Source: Phaffia rhodozyma
Lineage: Eukaryota; Basidiomycota; Tremellomycetes; Cystofilobasidiales; Mrakiaceae
Length of the DNA: 64,000 nt
Assembly: GCA_014706385.1 (NCBI GenBank)
Contig: JACGZH010000005.1
Coordinates: 1,550,001-1,614,000 of the forward strand
Direction: 5' to 3'
A model generated the notes under the pieces. The model was not told the DNA's origin, did not search any database, and worked only from the letters and a program-made list of their open reading frames with translations. This document shows positions 22,288 through 33,461 of the stretch, piece by piece. Both the position numbers and the translations under genes were made by a program. Position 1 is the stretch's first letter. Each line of letters begins with the position of its first letter.

Positions 22288-24190
22288 ATGTCGAAATCAA
22301 AGCAACACGTCGCAGGGGATAAGGATGATCTTCGTCGTCGGACGAATGGTCCTTTGGTGCCCTCTCCGCTATCTACATCTTCTTCTGCTGCATCGCTATC
22401 GACCACCTCTTCCTCATCCTTGGCAACATCAGATCCACAGTCGGGTTCGGTTACCCCACCGGAAAAAAATCCAGACAGACTGCTCGAGTGGGACGAGCTG
22501 GAGCCATGGATGAAAGAATTTGAGAGCGAGTATATTCTCACAGGCTACCGGGCAGAACAAAACTCTTATTCAGGATGCGCATGGTCCATCGTTGGCTGTA
22601 TGTACCTAGGTTTGATGTATTCATACAAGGATGTGGATGCCAAACTCACGTTGGCAGGCTTTTTCGTTCCTCTCTTCTTTCGCCTCTAGATATTCATAAT
22701 GAGACAATCAACATACATACTCATCTTGTTTGTCGTCTCCGTTGCCCTTGACCTTGACCTTAACCTCTTGGTCTCATCGCATGTTCATTCGGGACAAATT
22801 CTGAAATTCCTGTTGATGCCTTTTCTTCCATCTTCACAGCTAGGCGCTGTGACCGTACTGCCGTATCTTTTCGATCATCTTCTTCTCCACGAATTTAGAC
22901 ATCCCACTCTTCGTTGGACCGACAAATTTCACTTCACCATCTTTCTTATTTCTGCGGCCACTTGTCTCGGGTTTTCGGCTACCTATCATACCTTGTCGTG
23001 CCATTCCCGCAAGATCTCTAAACGATGGAACCAATTTGATTATGTATGTCGTCAGTAGGTCTCATAGGAAAAGATCGAAGGCTAACTCTAGTTCTGTCGC
23101 TGGTTTCAAAGATCGGGATCGTCCTCCTAATCGTCGGTTCAAACTTTCCTGCGATCTATTATGGCTTCTACTGCGATCTATTATTCCAATGGGTCTATAT
23201 CTGTACGACCAACACACCTGCTTATCCGCGATTTTTCAGCACTAACTGCTATTTTTGTGTTTTTCTGATGCGATCAACTTTTTAGCGTTGATCACCGTCC
23301 TTGGATCTCGTAAGTCTATTTATTAATACTATGCTCTTTTTCAGTACAGGGAATGGGAAAACTGACGTACGTAATGGTTCTGTGGTCCCAGTTGCTGTAT
23401 ACACTGTGCTCAATCCGACGTTCACCACCGGGGCCTATCGATGGGCTCGAACCATGGTGTTTCTTTCTCTTGGCCTATCAGCTATCCTTCCAGTGTCACA
23501 TAATCTCTACGCGTATGGTTTAGAAAGAGCTCAAAGGGAGATGGGTCTCAAGTATCTCTTAGGCAGTGGAGCGTTGTAGGTCCTGTCCTCCTCGCCTTTA
23601 CCAGAGGTGTCACCGATTGATCAATCGATCGATCATGAACCATATCATTCTTTCTCTGATATTTTTCAAATCTTATACGTGCGCGCAGATATGTTGTCGG
23701 GGCACTCAATTATGCTCTTCGGTTCCCAGAAAGAAAGTGGCTCAAAACGTTTGATATTGTGGGAAGTTCCCACCAGATTTTCCGTGCGTTACATCTACCC
23801 TCTTCCGATGGAAGGCGATGAGACCAAACTCTGATCTGATGTACAACTGATTTCCCTAAATGAGTACAGACGTATGCGTGATAGCTGCTGCTTGGCTTCA
23901 CTATGTTTGTGTCCATACTATTTCTTCACTCACTCTCTCGGCATGGCCTTTCTTATCTGATGCTTCTGATTTTTCTCTAAATGTTTCTCTCGATTTGTTC
24001 GTAAATAGAAGTGAGTTGACATACATCGTCTTCATGTTCGAGAATGACTCCATCTGATGCTCATGTTTTTTTATCTACGTCTTTGTCCTGGCGTCGTCTA
24101 AATCTTTTGATATTCCGTAGATGCATATATTCCGCTATGGTATACCATCACGAAGTCAACCGAGGGTTCTGCATGGGCGACGAGATCTAG
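22288..24190 (+). CDS. PAQR / adiponectin-receptor-like membrane protein (Izh, haemolysin III family)
   Basis: Start ATG 22288 (MSKSKQHVAGDKDDLRRRTN), a Ser-rich cytosolic N-terminus, then the family signature WDELEPWMKEFESEYILTGY, YIHNETINIHTHL (a 38-nt exon at 22690-22727 supplies IHNETINIHTHL) and LGAVTVLPYLF. Membrane exons follow: FHFTIFLISAATCLGFSATY with HTLSCHS (metal-binding His), VGIVLLIVGSNFPAIYYGFY, TVLNPTFTTGAYRWARTMVF, LGLSAILPVSHNLYA, YVVGALNYALRFPERKW, and SSHQIFHVCVIAAAWLHYV, which carries the two C-terminal metal-binding His. The last exon probably ends AMVYHHEVNRGFCMGDEI at 24190; the splice between HYV and this exon is unresolved. Yeast Izh proteins act in sterol and zinc homeostasis. 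Confidence 0.9.
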
Positions 24191-24562
24191 CATTTGGTCA
24201 TCTAGACTCAAGGCGATTTTCATATTCGGAATAAATCTTGCTTTACCATATTTTCCAGTTCCCAACTTCATGTCATAATCAGACGGTTGAAGGCATATAT
24301 TTGTAGATGGTTGATATGTAGAAGTTGAGAGAATGCATACTTTCCAATATTTCAGTTTTAGCACGTGACGGCGAACCCCGCATGGAAAAATCCCCATTCT
24401 TCAATGTTTTCTCTTGATACACTCTCCTTTCACCACCTGCTCTCGCTCTTCGGAGGGAACGATCGATGAGAAGACACCTGGCCGCTCTCATCTGAGCCTT
24501 CTCTTCTCGTTATCTTCACCTCCTCGATTCTAGTTCGCTCCTCCAGAGTGAGACAAAGCCCT
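24191..24562. other. intergenic region with one CACGTG site
   Basis: About 370 bp between two plus-strand genes. It contains CACGTG at 24362-24367, about 200 bp upstream of the next start. No gene seen. Confidence 0.45.
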
Positions 24563-26586
24563 ATGACAAGTCAACGGACTCTCGGCCAAGCCCGGTCCTT
24601 TCCTCGATTGCAAACACCCACTCAGCCATCATCCAAGCGACACTCTCCCGATGAAATTCCTTATACCCTACCTTCACCTTCTTCCCCTCTCTCCTCCCAT
24701 CGTCATCGAAGAAGAAAATCTTTTGACGTCGGTCCGGGTTCCTCCGTATCGAGTCTTCCAGCATATGCCGATATCTTCACTTCGTCTCCTATACCGGCAC
24801 TGACCAAGTCGTTCACGACAAATGTTCTTGGCAAACAATCTTCGACGCCCCTTGAACCCAGAGTTGAGTCGCAGCCAGAATGGAAGAGAGCATCCATATC
24901 GAACCGTTCGATAAAAGGAAGAGCGGATACGCTCGAAAAAGATAAGGAGATCTTATCTTTCGATCAATCTGTTCCTTCTTGTATGACGGGTGATACGAAG
25001 GTTCCTTCATTGAAGAGCGGTATCTCAAGAGAGAAACTGTTCCGTTCATCAGACCCTTCAGATCCATCAATATGCCAAACACCTCAGAGCAACAGCGTCC
25101 TTCAAATTCGAGAGTATTCATCCTCGTCTTTATCGTTGTCAACCTCGTCAGTGTCGCTATCGTCATCATTGACTGAAAGGTCAGAGCATGAGGAGCAGCT
25201 AGGTTTCACCAGATTGGATGAAGAAACATACCCATATGAAGATTTCTCAATTTGGTTGGACCGGATGTTGACCAAATCAACGTCGGCACTAGCTACAGCA
25301 CAAGTCTTGCTTTCTGGCGCATTGGGTGTGAGAGGCGCTCTGTACGACTGGAACGAGAGGGAGGCCGAGGGTGATGGCGCACTGGGTCGGATTTGGGTCG
25401 AGACTCGTAAGTCCTTCCGATCTTCTCCTTCTTGCTTTGCCAAGGACTTGTGATAATCAGCGAGACAAGAAAGCACGCTCATCACTTTGCCTCATCCGTA
25501 GAATGTCGATCGAAACGAGACGACGATCATAACGCTACCCTGACCTCGCTGACAGCCGAGACACTATGCATTCTGGGCGGTCGACCAAGCAATCAGCCAT
25601 CGAGTACGACTTTTCTCTCCTCAGGGCTAAAATCCGCATCGGAACACGGTAGAAAGTCGATAGAAATCTCTGACATCTCGAGAGTTGAATCCGATCAGAA
25701 TGAGTCTCTGTCCCCGCAGGCAACTATGGCCAGATCTGCAAAACAAAAAGATCCTATCGGCTTGTCGTCGGTAGGAAGAATCAATTCATCACCAACGGTA
25801 GGCATGTCTTCCTCTTTCCAATCTTCGAATCTTCCCGTATCGTCTCCATCCCTGTCTCCGTCGTCGATGACGTCGACCACGACGGCAAAAGGATGGTCCC
25901 CTTCGACAACAACCAACCGCGCCCCATCGTTCATAAGGGTTCGGTCCTCCCCTGTTGTTGACGTCTCTGACGCCTCTCCAACTCAATATTCCAAAAGAGT
26001 TCAACTAAGCGCGAACGGCTCTTCACCCTTGACGAATGGACCTGTTCCAGCACGAGTCAGGCTAACGAAAGGGACGGACGAGGTGTGTCTAGAGGAAAAG
26101 GATGACCACTTGAAGGTCAGATCATGGGGTGAAGACGGTACACAAGATATCGCTTCGACGAAGGACACCCCCGGCCGAGTGCAGAGCAGAGAAACATCAC
26201 CGGATTTTAAATTGAATGGTCCAACGTCGATGATGAGCGTACGATCGAACCAGATGAAGTACTCGCTCTCCTTTCCTCCTGAACAACAACCCTCACCATC
26301 ATCATCTTCCATCGTCTTCTCGACGACCCATTCGAACAGCCCATCCGAAGCGCAGAGGTCCGGTGTGAGCACAAGTCGACACCTTCCAGTGGAGTCTAAT
26401 GACACGGTTGGAATCTCGCTTTCGCTTCGAGCAGTTCAACCAGGAAACCGAGAGAACATACAAGGGGAATCATCAGAAGCGCTCATCAGACTTAGGAATC
26501 TGGGCGCAGGTACCGGTGGGGATGTAGGTGAAGGAGCAGGAGCAGGTAGGAAGTCATGGGTGGGTGGTTGGTTCGGAAGTAGTTAA
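24563..26586 (+). CDS. uncharacterised Ser/Pro-rich protein with a short conserved-looking helical core
   Basis: Two exons (24563-25406 and 25502-26586). The intron has a GTAAGT donor and a TAG acceptor and keeps the frame (Gln codon split 1+2). The first 230 residues and last 330 are low-complexity Ser/Pro/Thr sequence. Between them, FSIWLDRMLTKSTSALATAQ, then LLSGALGVRGALYDWNEREA and GRIWVE, form two or three amphipathic helices; an exon-2 stretch, NATLTSLTAETLCILGG, continues this. The C-terminus is Gly-rich with Trp (SWVGGWFGSS). I cannot assign a function. The GTG at 24548 upstream is not a credible start, so the first ATG (24563) is used. The same layout occurs in many fungal scaffold or regulatory proteins, but that is only a general impression. 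Confidence 0.7.
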
Positions 26587-27628
26587 GATGCCTGTTTGTC
26601 TTTTTGTTCCCATTCTTCACGAGTTCCTTCCTTTCTCTTTTTCTTTCTCCTCTGTTCACCGCACGTATCTCCTTCTTTCCCTTTGTTTCTCGGTGCCTGT
26701 CTAGTTTCTATTCATAAACACCCTTTTCTACTAAAGGGTTTTCCTCTCTGCACTATAATCCCTTTGTATCCATAATCCCTTCAACTCTTGGTTTGACTCA
26801 GTTCGACTTATACCAGTTGACCTTATTCGCTTCAACCTGATACCCACTTTCCTCTACCTTCTTGTATATCCTGAACACCATATACATTATATACCACATA
26901 CCATAATCAATGCATACTCATCAAATCAAATCAAAAAAATCAGCACACCTGTCATCTCTTTTTTTATTATAATTTTTTTACCGTGCTGTACTATCATATT
27001 TCAATCGGTTTGAGACAACAAGAGGCATGTTAAATGTGAAGGAGATCATATGAGTATGTCCACCGGCCGAGTTATGTTTACCAGACTTATATTTCGGTAT
27101 CGGCATCTATCGTCATCAGTCGCAACGATAGCAGTAGGGGCGCAGGACAGAACCGCGAGCTCTTATTCTATCGATACATTTTTCAAGGCAACCAGGAGCA
27201 GCACATCGTAACTTTCTTTTTATTTGTTCTTCCTATTGTTCGGGAGGTGCGCGTGAATGACTAGATTCGATCAAGAGAAGGAAAGACAGAACAGAACAGA
27301 ATGATCGAGAGCATACTAACGAAGGAGCAAAAGGAAAGAGAAAGGATTCTATGTGTGATTGAAACGGTATGAGATAAACTTATGATGAGAAGAAGAGAAG
27401 ATGGATATACACGCTCTTTTCCTGAAGAAACAAAGAAAAAGGGTTTGAAAAAGGGCAGGACATGGAAAAAAGAGCATGAGGTAGAACAGATGACAGAAAG
27501 AGGAAACGCGGAGTATCATGTATCGATCGAGCAGAGTCGAAAGAGGACTATTTTGTGTATTGTATCGAATGAGTGTAAGATCTGATCATAGGCAATCGCT
27601 CACAGGAATGGCTAAGAAAAAAGATTAA
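26587..27628. other. 1-kb convergent intergenic region
   Basis: Holds the 3' flanks of the orphan gene and the NADH dehydrogenase gene. The first part is pyrimidine-rich, followed by T/A runs near 26930-26985. A 67-codon plus-strand frame near 27382 is Lys/Arg/Glu-rich and looks like composition. No RNA gene recognised. Confidence 0.45.
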
Positions 27629-28646
27629 TTAGAACTGTGGAAGGGAAAACAAAGGCATAGTCAGATCTCCACAACTTTTAATAAAGCGAGCTAAGAGGGT
27701 CAAGAAGAAAAAAGGAACAGAACGAACTCGAGAGATATCTCGACCGAACAAGCCTCGTTTGCACCAATCGATCATCAACATTGCCCTAGTCCTCATACTA
27801 GTCTGTTCACTCCAGTAAATCGATCGCCAGGCGTACATGGCCACGAGCCCACCAGCAAAACTTCCTACGCCATCCAGATCGAACGCAGCTCCTGCCGAAC
27901 CAAGCGATGCAAGGGATCCCAAATGTTTGTACTGGAAATGAGGATGGTATAGATCATCATTGGCAAGGATAGAAGAACCGGGGTCCTTCTTGACTTCCTT
28001 CGCAAGCTTTAGGAATTTCTGGCCAAGGTAGACTCCCTGCTGGTTGGCTACCTGGGCGGTGGGCGGAAGGGTGGTGATCTTGTTGGAGATTCGGATAAAC
28101 ATCTCGGCAACCTCATTCAATCCAAGGTTCCCGTCCTTGTCGGTATCGTATTGATCAAAGATTTCTTTGATCTTGATGAACTGTTTCTCCGCCAACGGGT
28201 GTTTCTTTCGGATGATATCAGCCATCTTCTCCCATTCTTGGTAGTTAATCTTGCCATCCTTGTTGACATCACACTCGTCAAAGAGCTCCAACAAGTGATT
28301 CACTAGCTTGGTCTCGATCTGTGGCACACATGAAGTTATCAGCATGAGTGACATACACTTCAACATAAGAGCTCAGAAAGGAGCTCACAGTAGCAGCATC
28401 TCCGATAGCATACACGGTTCCTTTCGGCGCACCGGTCACCCTCAAGTGATTGTCACTGCGACGAAGAAAAATGCTTGTTTAGCTGGAAGTCTCTTTCTCG
28501 ATAAGGCAAACACATAGGTAAAGGATAGTGACTTACACCTCGACAGCTTTGGAATGGAACTGGTTAGGCAACTTTTGTACCAGAGTCTTTGTGAATCTGT
28601 ATTGTTCGAAATGCTTGAAGCAAGATCAGATCCGACCCAATGTTTT

Positions 28647-28693
<47 letters not shown>

Positions 28694-30920
28694 GGAGATG
28701 TGGAAAGAGACGAACGGGTTCATAGCAATACCGGTCGACCATAAGGTGAAACCACTAGGAAGAGTTTTCTCAACTGGCTTCGAGTCAGGGTTCTTTGGAT
28801 CCTTGACAGAAATAACAACCGAGTCATCAAATACCCTCTGAACTCGAGCATCTAAAAAAGGCAACACGGAAAGGGAGTCAAGGAGTTAGCATGGGTTTGT
28901 GAAAGTGAACAAGTGGCATGCGAAACAGACGTACTGGTGATAACGTCAATTTCATTTCGTGCGAATCGAGCCTGTTTATGAAAGCGCAAAGAGTAATCAG
29001 AAGTGTTTTGAGGGAAGAGGAGCAAGGGATAAGCCTCACCTCGGCATACTGGGAGATCTTCTCGGAATAAGTGTTTAGGATATGATCCCTGGATTGAACA
29101 ATGGAAACCGAGAGCTCATTTCTCAAAAGCTTTGGGAACTGTTGATTGCGACGAACAAAATCCGATATGAGAATAGACATCGAAGAAAGAATGCAGAATC
29201 CTGAGCGGACAAAAGACCGACTCACATAGGTCAATGCATCTTCGTTCATCATGTCGATTAGCTCACTAGCGAACTCGACTCCAGTCGGTCCACCTCCGCA
29301 GATAACACTGGGAGTGTGACAATAGAATGTCAGTCTGGTTCCAGTCTAGTTTTCCATAAGAAAAGACTCATCGAAGAGCAAACAAAAGGGCTCACAATGA
29401 AAGCAGCTTTTTCCTCTCCTTCTCGGAGGTGGTGGGGAGCGAAGCCTTCTCCAAGTTATCTATGGATTGAAATCGTATAAGGTAAGGCCATGGTTGAAGG
29501 GAGGATGTAACGAGGCTGAATAAACATACCAAGGATTCGTCTTCGAATGCTCTGCGCGTCTGGAATAGTTTTGAGCTGGAAGCAATGTTCCAATCCGTTG
29601 ACTCCATGGGTGTTGGAAGACGACCCACAAGCGATGACAAGCTTGTCGTCTTAACGTACCCAAAGGGTAGTGAGAGACATAAAAACTGAGATAATGGCGA
29701 TACCGATAACATGGAGAGATTGTAGTCAGAAAGATGAAGACGTACAAGGCACATAAACTCGCTGGCCAGCAGAGGTCTCGATCTCGATTAGCTGCTCGGC
29801 CATCTCCAGGTCGACCGCCTTTGCCTGGATGAAGTGACCTCTGACTCGAGCCTGGAGGGGTAAGAGTGTAAGAGACAGTAAGATAATAAAACGTCAGGCA
29901 GGCTTGAACTCAGAGACTGAACGTGATTGAAGTCTTCTGAAACCAATATGTACCAGTGTTCGTCGTAATGGCTCGACCAAAGATCGAGTCTCGACCGTCC
30001 CGACCGTAGCAGATGGCAGGAGCGGGGTCTTGATTTAAGAGAAAGGAATACAGGAAAAAATCGTTAGCTTGCTGGAAGGGGGAAAAAACAAGAACACAAA
30101 TATAGGAAAAGAGACTCGCAAAGAGAGAATAGTTGTCCGGAGCGATGACCGTGACGTTGTAGTCTCCAGGTCGGATAGTCTTCAGAAGGCCGACGGACTG
30201 CGTAAATGGTGATAAATGTGGGGGAATCGAGGGAAAAAAAGAAAGAGAAAAAAGAAGATGAGCTATGCACACATCGTAACTAAGTATGCAAGACAGCACA
30301 CAAAATGAACTGATACTGACTCCCCAACCACCACCGACGATAACTAGCCTGGGCTTTTCGGTCTCGACTCCCATTGAGTCTACATTGTGTCGAGATCTGT
30401 CCTTCTCCATGTCACTGATATCCCTGGCGAGAATCGGGAGATTCCTCGGCCCTCCGGTCTCCGGCTTCAAGGCCAACGGATGAACTGGGACTTTTTCCAC
30501 GTGAGTCGTACCATAGGTGAGAGCGTCGTGACCAAGAATGACACCAGTGACGACACAGATACCGAGTACAGACGAAAAGACCAGTCTGGCTAGGATCCGA
30601 ACGATGATAGATCTGGTAAAGGCATTGTTTCTGGGGTCAAACCCGTCGCCACCAGTGGAGGCATTCGGGGCTATCGTCGAAGGAGGAGGAGGAGGAGGAG
30701 GAGGAGGAGGCAAAGTGGTCGATGAGCTAGCAGGAGTAGGAGTAGTCGCAGATGTTGCCGCAGGAAGAGACTTGTTGGACGCAGGCTCGATCGATGGAGG
30801 CGAGGAGTGAACAGTTCTGAAAGCAGCTCCAAACGAATGAGTGGTCATCCGAGACGAGTGTGCATGGATGGCTCTCAACTGGGCAGCTCCCAATCTACTA
30901 GGTAACCTCGAGGCGAGCAT
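27629..30920 (-). CDS. external alternative NADH dehydrogenase (NDH-2) with two EF-hands
   Basis: Rotenone-insensitive flavoprotein that oxidises cytosolic NADH at the inner mitochondrial membrane. Start ATG 30920. The presequence MLASRLPSRLGAAQLRAIHA is followed by a ten-proline run and a membrane-anchoring segment (IIVRILARLVFSSVLGICVV). LVIVGGGWG begins the FAD-binding Rossmann fold, then VGLLKTIRPGDYNVTVIAPD. Later exons include the FELAS-type segment near 29240-29300, SGFTLWSTGIAMNPF (second cofactor region) and FTKTLVQKLPNQFHSKAVEV. Two EF-hand loops follow (DVNKDGKINYQE and DTDKDGNLGLNE), then the C-terminal QFKYKHLGSLASLGSAGAAFD-like block and WCKRGLFGRDISR. The final Phe and stop come either from a six-base terminal exon (27634-27629) or from reading through a 93-nt stop-free intron (27727-27635). 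The EF-hands imply calcium regulation, as in Neurospora NDE1. Another intron carries a 40-base A/T run. Confidence 0.93.
28649..28688. repeat. 40-bp A/T homopolymer inside an NADH dehydrogenase intron
   Basis: Uninterrupted run of 40 A on the plus strand (T on the sense strand of the gene), between an exon coding SGFTLWSTGIAMNPF and the exon coding FTKTLVQKLPNQFH. It lies about 60 bases upstream of the acceptor, so it could act as an unusually long U-tract or be polymorphic. Confidence 0.9.
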
Positions 30921-31409
30921 GGTGAGAGATGATGAACGAAAAAGGACTCTGACTGTACTGTCTTTTGTCTCTAGCCTCTGCTCGTTGTCGTTGCTGATAC
31001 CTTCGATGGTGGACAGAAGTTAAAATCAAACGAGGGGATAAAAAAGGAGGCGGCTTTGTCTTTCGTTACCGGATTGACTGGCCAATCATCAAAGCTTACG
31101 TCACCGGAAAGTGACCACGCAGCACGTATATTTAGTGTAGGTATATCCTCATTCTCTCCTTCTATTGATCTCTCTCTCTCTCTCTCACTCTTCACATCAA
31201 AGCATGTATATCTCATGAGGAGTCTTGTCTGGTTCTTGACATTTTTTTCTGCCATCCTTACTGTCTTCATGACTTGTGCGCCAGGTAAAGAAAAATTATC
31301 AAGCTCTGTCCTTTTCTCATTCGCCCGCACAGATAAAGAAATCTTATTGGAGGGGCCCAAGCGGCCGAAGGAAATTGCGGACGGCTCGATCTCCGAGTGG
31401 CGAGTACGG

Positions 31410-31438
31410 CACGTGATTTTTCACGTGACAAACACGTG
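31410..31438. promoter_or_regulatory. triple CACGTG cluster in the NDH-2/SRP40 divergent promoter
   Basis: CACGTGA occurs at 31410, 31422 and 31433, spaced 12 and 11 bp, about one helical turn. It lies in the 658-bp region between the divergent starts at 30920 (NADH dehydrogenase) and 31579 (SRP40), 140-170 bp upstream of the latter. CACGTG is the core site of Cbf1/USF-type bHLH factors; the bound protein here is inference. Confidence 0.6.
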
Positions 31439-31578
31439 ATCGCTGCATAGGTTCATTCATTCAGAATTTCACTTGATTTTTCTCCTCTTTCTCCCCATAC
31501 TTGTACTCTTTACTTTGCCTAACTCCTCATTTGAAGAGTCCAACTTATTCAACCACAATCCAAACTGCACAGAACACA

Positions 31579-33220
31579 ATGTCAGAGTCTAAAGAAAGTC
31601 TTCTCGGTATGTGTTCTCGTGATTTTTCATCATCTGGTCTTCCGGGCTGACTGTCCTCTGCAATCTGCAATCTGCTCCCTTCTGGTTCCTCACATTCAGA
31701 TGCCTACAGGCTCGTCTACGCTTTTCTTACCTCTAGGGAGCACACAAAGTCTGCTGCAGCCCTCAAGAAGGAAGTCAAGAGCTTGATTGATCTTGATCAG
31801 AAAGTGGCAGCTCCTCCGGCAGGAGGAAAGTCTTTGGTTGAGCTAGTTGCTGCTGCTGCTCTCGCGTGAGCCTACCTCATTTACTTTGCTATGCCCTCTA
31901 TGCCTTGAACGCGTCTTTCCATCTGATGTTTGAAAATTTCGTTTGATCTTGATAAAGTTTTGCCTCGGACGATGAGTCTAGTTCGGACGATTCCAGTTCT
32001 GATTCCGATGACTCCGATAGTTCCTCCTCTTCATCTTCGTCTTCCTCCTCTGACTCTTCCGATTCGGAGGACGAGAAGCCTGCTGCCAAGATCATCGCTG
32101 CCTCTAAGGCTGACACTCCAAAGGCAGAGAAGAAGGTTCAGATCATCGTGCCGAAAGATACCAAGATGGCCGAAAGCTCGAGTGATAGTTCGAGTGACGA
32201 AGATGATGAAAGCAGCAGTAGTAGTAGCAGCAGTAGTAGCAGCGACAGCAGCAGCAGTGATGACGAGGACTCTGAGAGTGAGGATGAGAAAAAGGTCTCC
32301 AAGGCCGCGCCAGTCACCCCTAAGGCTCCCACTGTCATTGTGGCCGCCAAAAAAGAAAAGTCTGACTCTGAGGATTCTTCCAGCTCGTCCGACTCTGACT
32401 CTGAGTCTTCCAGCTCCTCGTCATCCTCCGACTCATCTAGCTCTTCGTCTGATGATGAAGATGAAGATGATGGTACGAGTTTCTTTTCTCCCTTTGCTTC
32501 TCTTGATATCAAACTCTTTCAAGCTGACATTTTTATGGAGCCGACCCGTTCACAGCGCCCGCTTCGGTTATCACCCAGACCACCACTTCCACCACCTTGA
32601 TCACTCCTGCCGCCACCACACTGAAGCGAAAAGCCTCGTCCCCTACTCCTCCGCCCGTCACCGCATCCGGAATGACCCCACAGGAGCACTTCGACGAGCG
32701 AATGAAACGGTTCAAGCAAGCCGACTTGGCCGCTTCGGATTCAAACAGTGGATACAGCTCACCTACAGGAAACGGAAAGAAGGGTGGTAAAGTTCAAGGT
32801 CAACGATTCCAGAGGATCAAAGAGGCCGACGTCAGTTTCCATGATGAAAGGTTGAAGAGCAACGCGTTTGACACCAAGGTAAGTTTTTCCTTTGCCTGGT
32901 TTGCTTGTTGTTTCTTGCTTGGAACCGAAAAGGCAATGTGCTAATCATCTCGCGCACGTGTTATCTCTTCTTAGGGTGGAACCACGAACGATTACGGAGA
33001 GCGTGCGTCTAGAGATCTCATCGTTACCCGAGGAGCCGGTTTCCGAAAAGAGAAAAACAAAAAGAAGAGAGGAAGCTACAGAGGTGGAGAGATCACCGTT
33101 CGTTCTTCTCTTTTCGTATCTCTCTTTCTGGTCATTCGCCCTATCTGACTCAATGTATACCTTATTGTTCTATCGTACGAACACTTTTAGATGGAAAGTC
33201 ACAGTATCAAGTTTGATTAG
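31579..33220 (+). CDS. SRP40: nucleolar phosphoprotein SRP40 / Nopp140 (NOLC1) homologue
   Basis: snoRNP chaperone that shuttles to nucleoli and Cajal bodies. The start MSESKESLL (31579) is spliced to a LisH-like N-terminus, DAYRLVYAFLTSREHTKSAA, then VKSLIDLDQKVAAPP. Three long Ser/Asp/Glu acidic blocks (CK2 phosphorylation-type, about 31960-32480) alternate with Lys/Ala/Pro basic segments, the hallmark Nopp140 repeat pattern. After a Thr/Pro-rich exon with TPQEHFDERMKRFKQAD come FQRIKEADVSFHDERLKSNA and the diagnostic SRP40 C-terminal domain: GGTTNDYGERASRDLIVTRG, GAGFRKEKNKKKRGSYRGGE. The last small exon gives MESHSIKFD and the stop at 33220, reached through a GTTCGT donor and TTTTAG acceptor. 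Antisense Ser-rich frames over the repeat are compositional. Confidence 0.93.
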
Positions 33221-33461
33221 AACTAGAGTGGTGTCTTCGAGATTTGATGCTTTTCTTGACCAATAATTGTCACATATCATCCTCTCAAATTGGGCTTTTC
33301 TCTTTTGTCTGATCTTTTGCGTGACATCTCTTCCGTCTTTACTCGCTGTTGCTGATTCAAGTTTGACTCGGATAAGAAATACAGATGAGTTTATGTGACT
33401 TTCCCTCCATAAATCGAACGGAAGAATGCTATGATGATTGACAGACAATCAAGACCATCAA

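Noticed and set aside
27382..27585. 67-codon Lys/Glu/Arg-rich plus-strand frame
   Set aside because: Composition-driven, no splice partner or domain, lies in a convergent 3' region.
31930..32790. Long plus-strand frame rich in Arg/Leu/Pro, and an opposite-strand Ser/Glu-rich frame, over the SRP40 repeats
   Set aside because: Both are out-of-frame or antisense readings of the Ser/Asp codon repeats of SRP40, whose frame is fixed by its conserved C-terminal domain.
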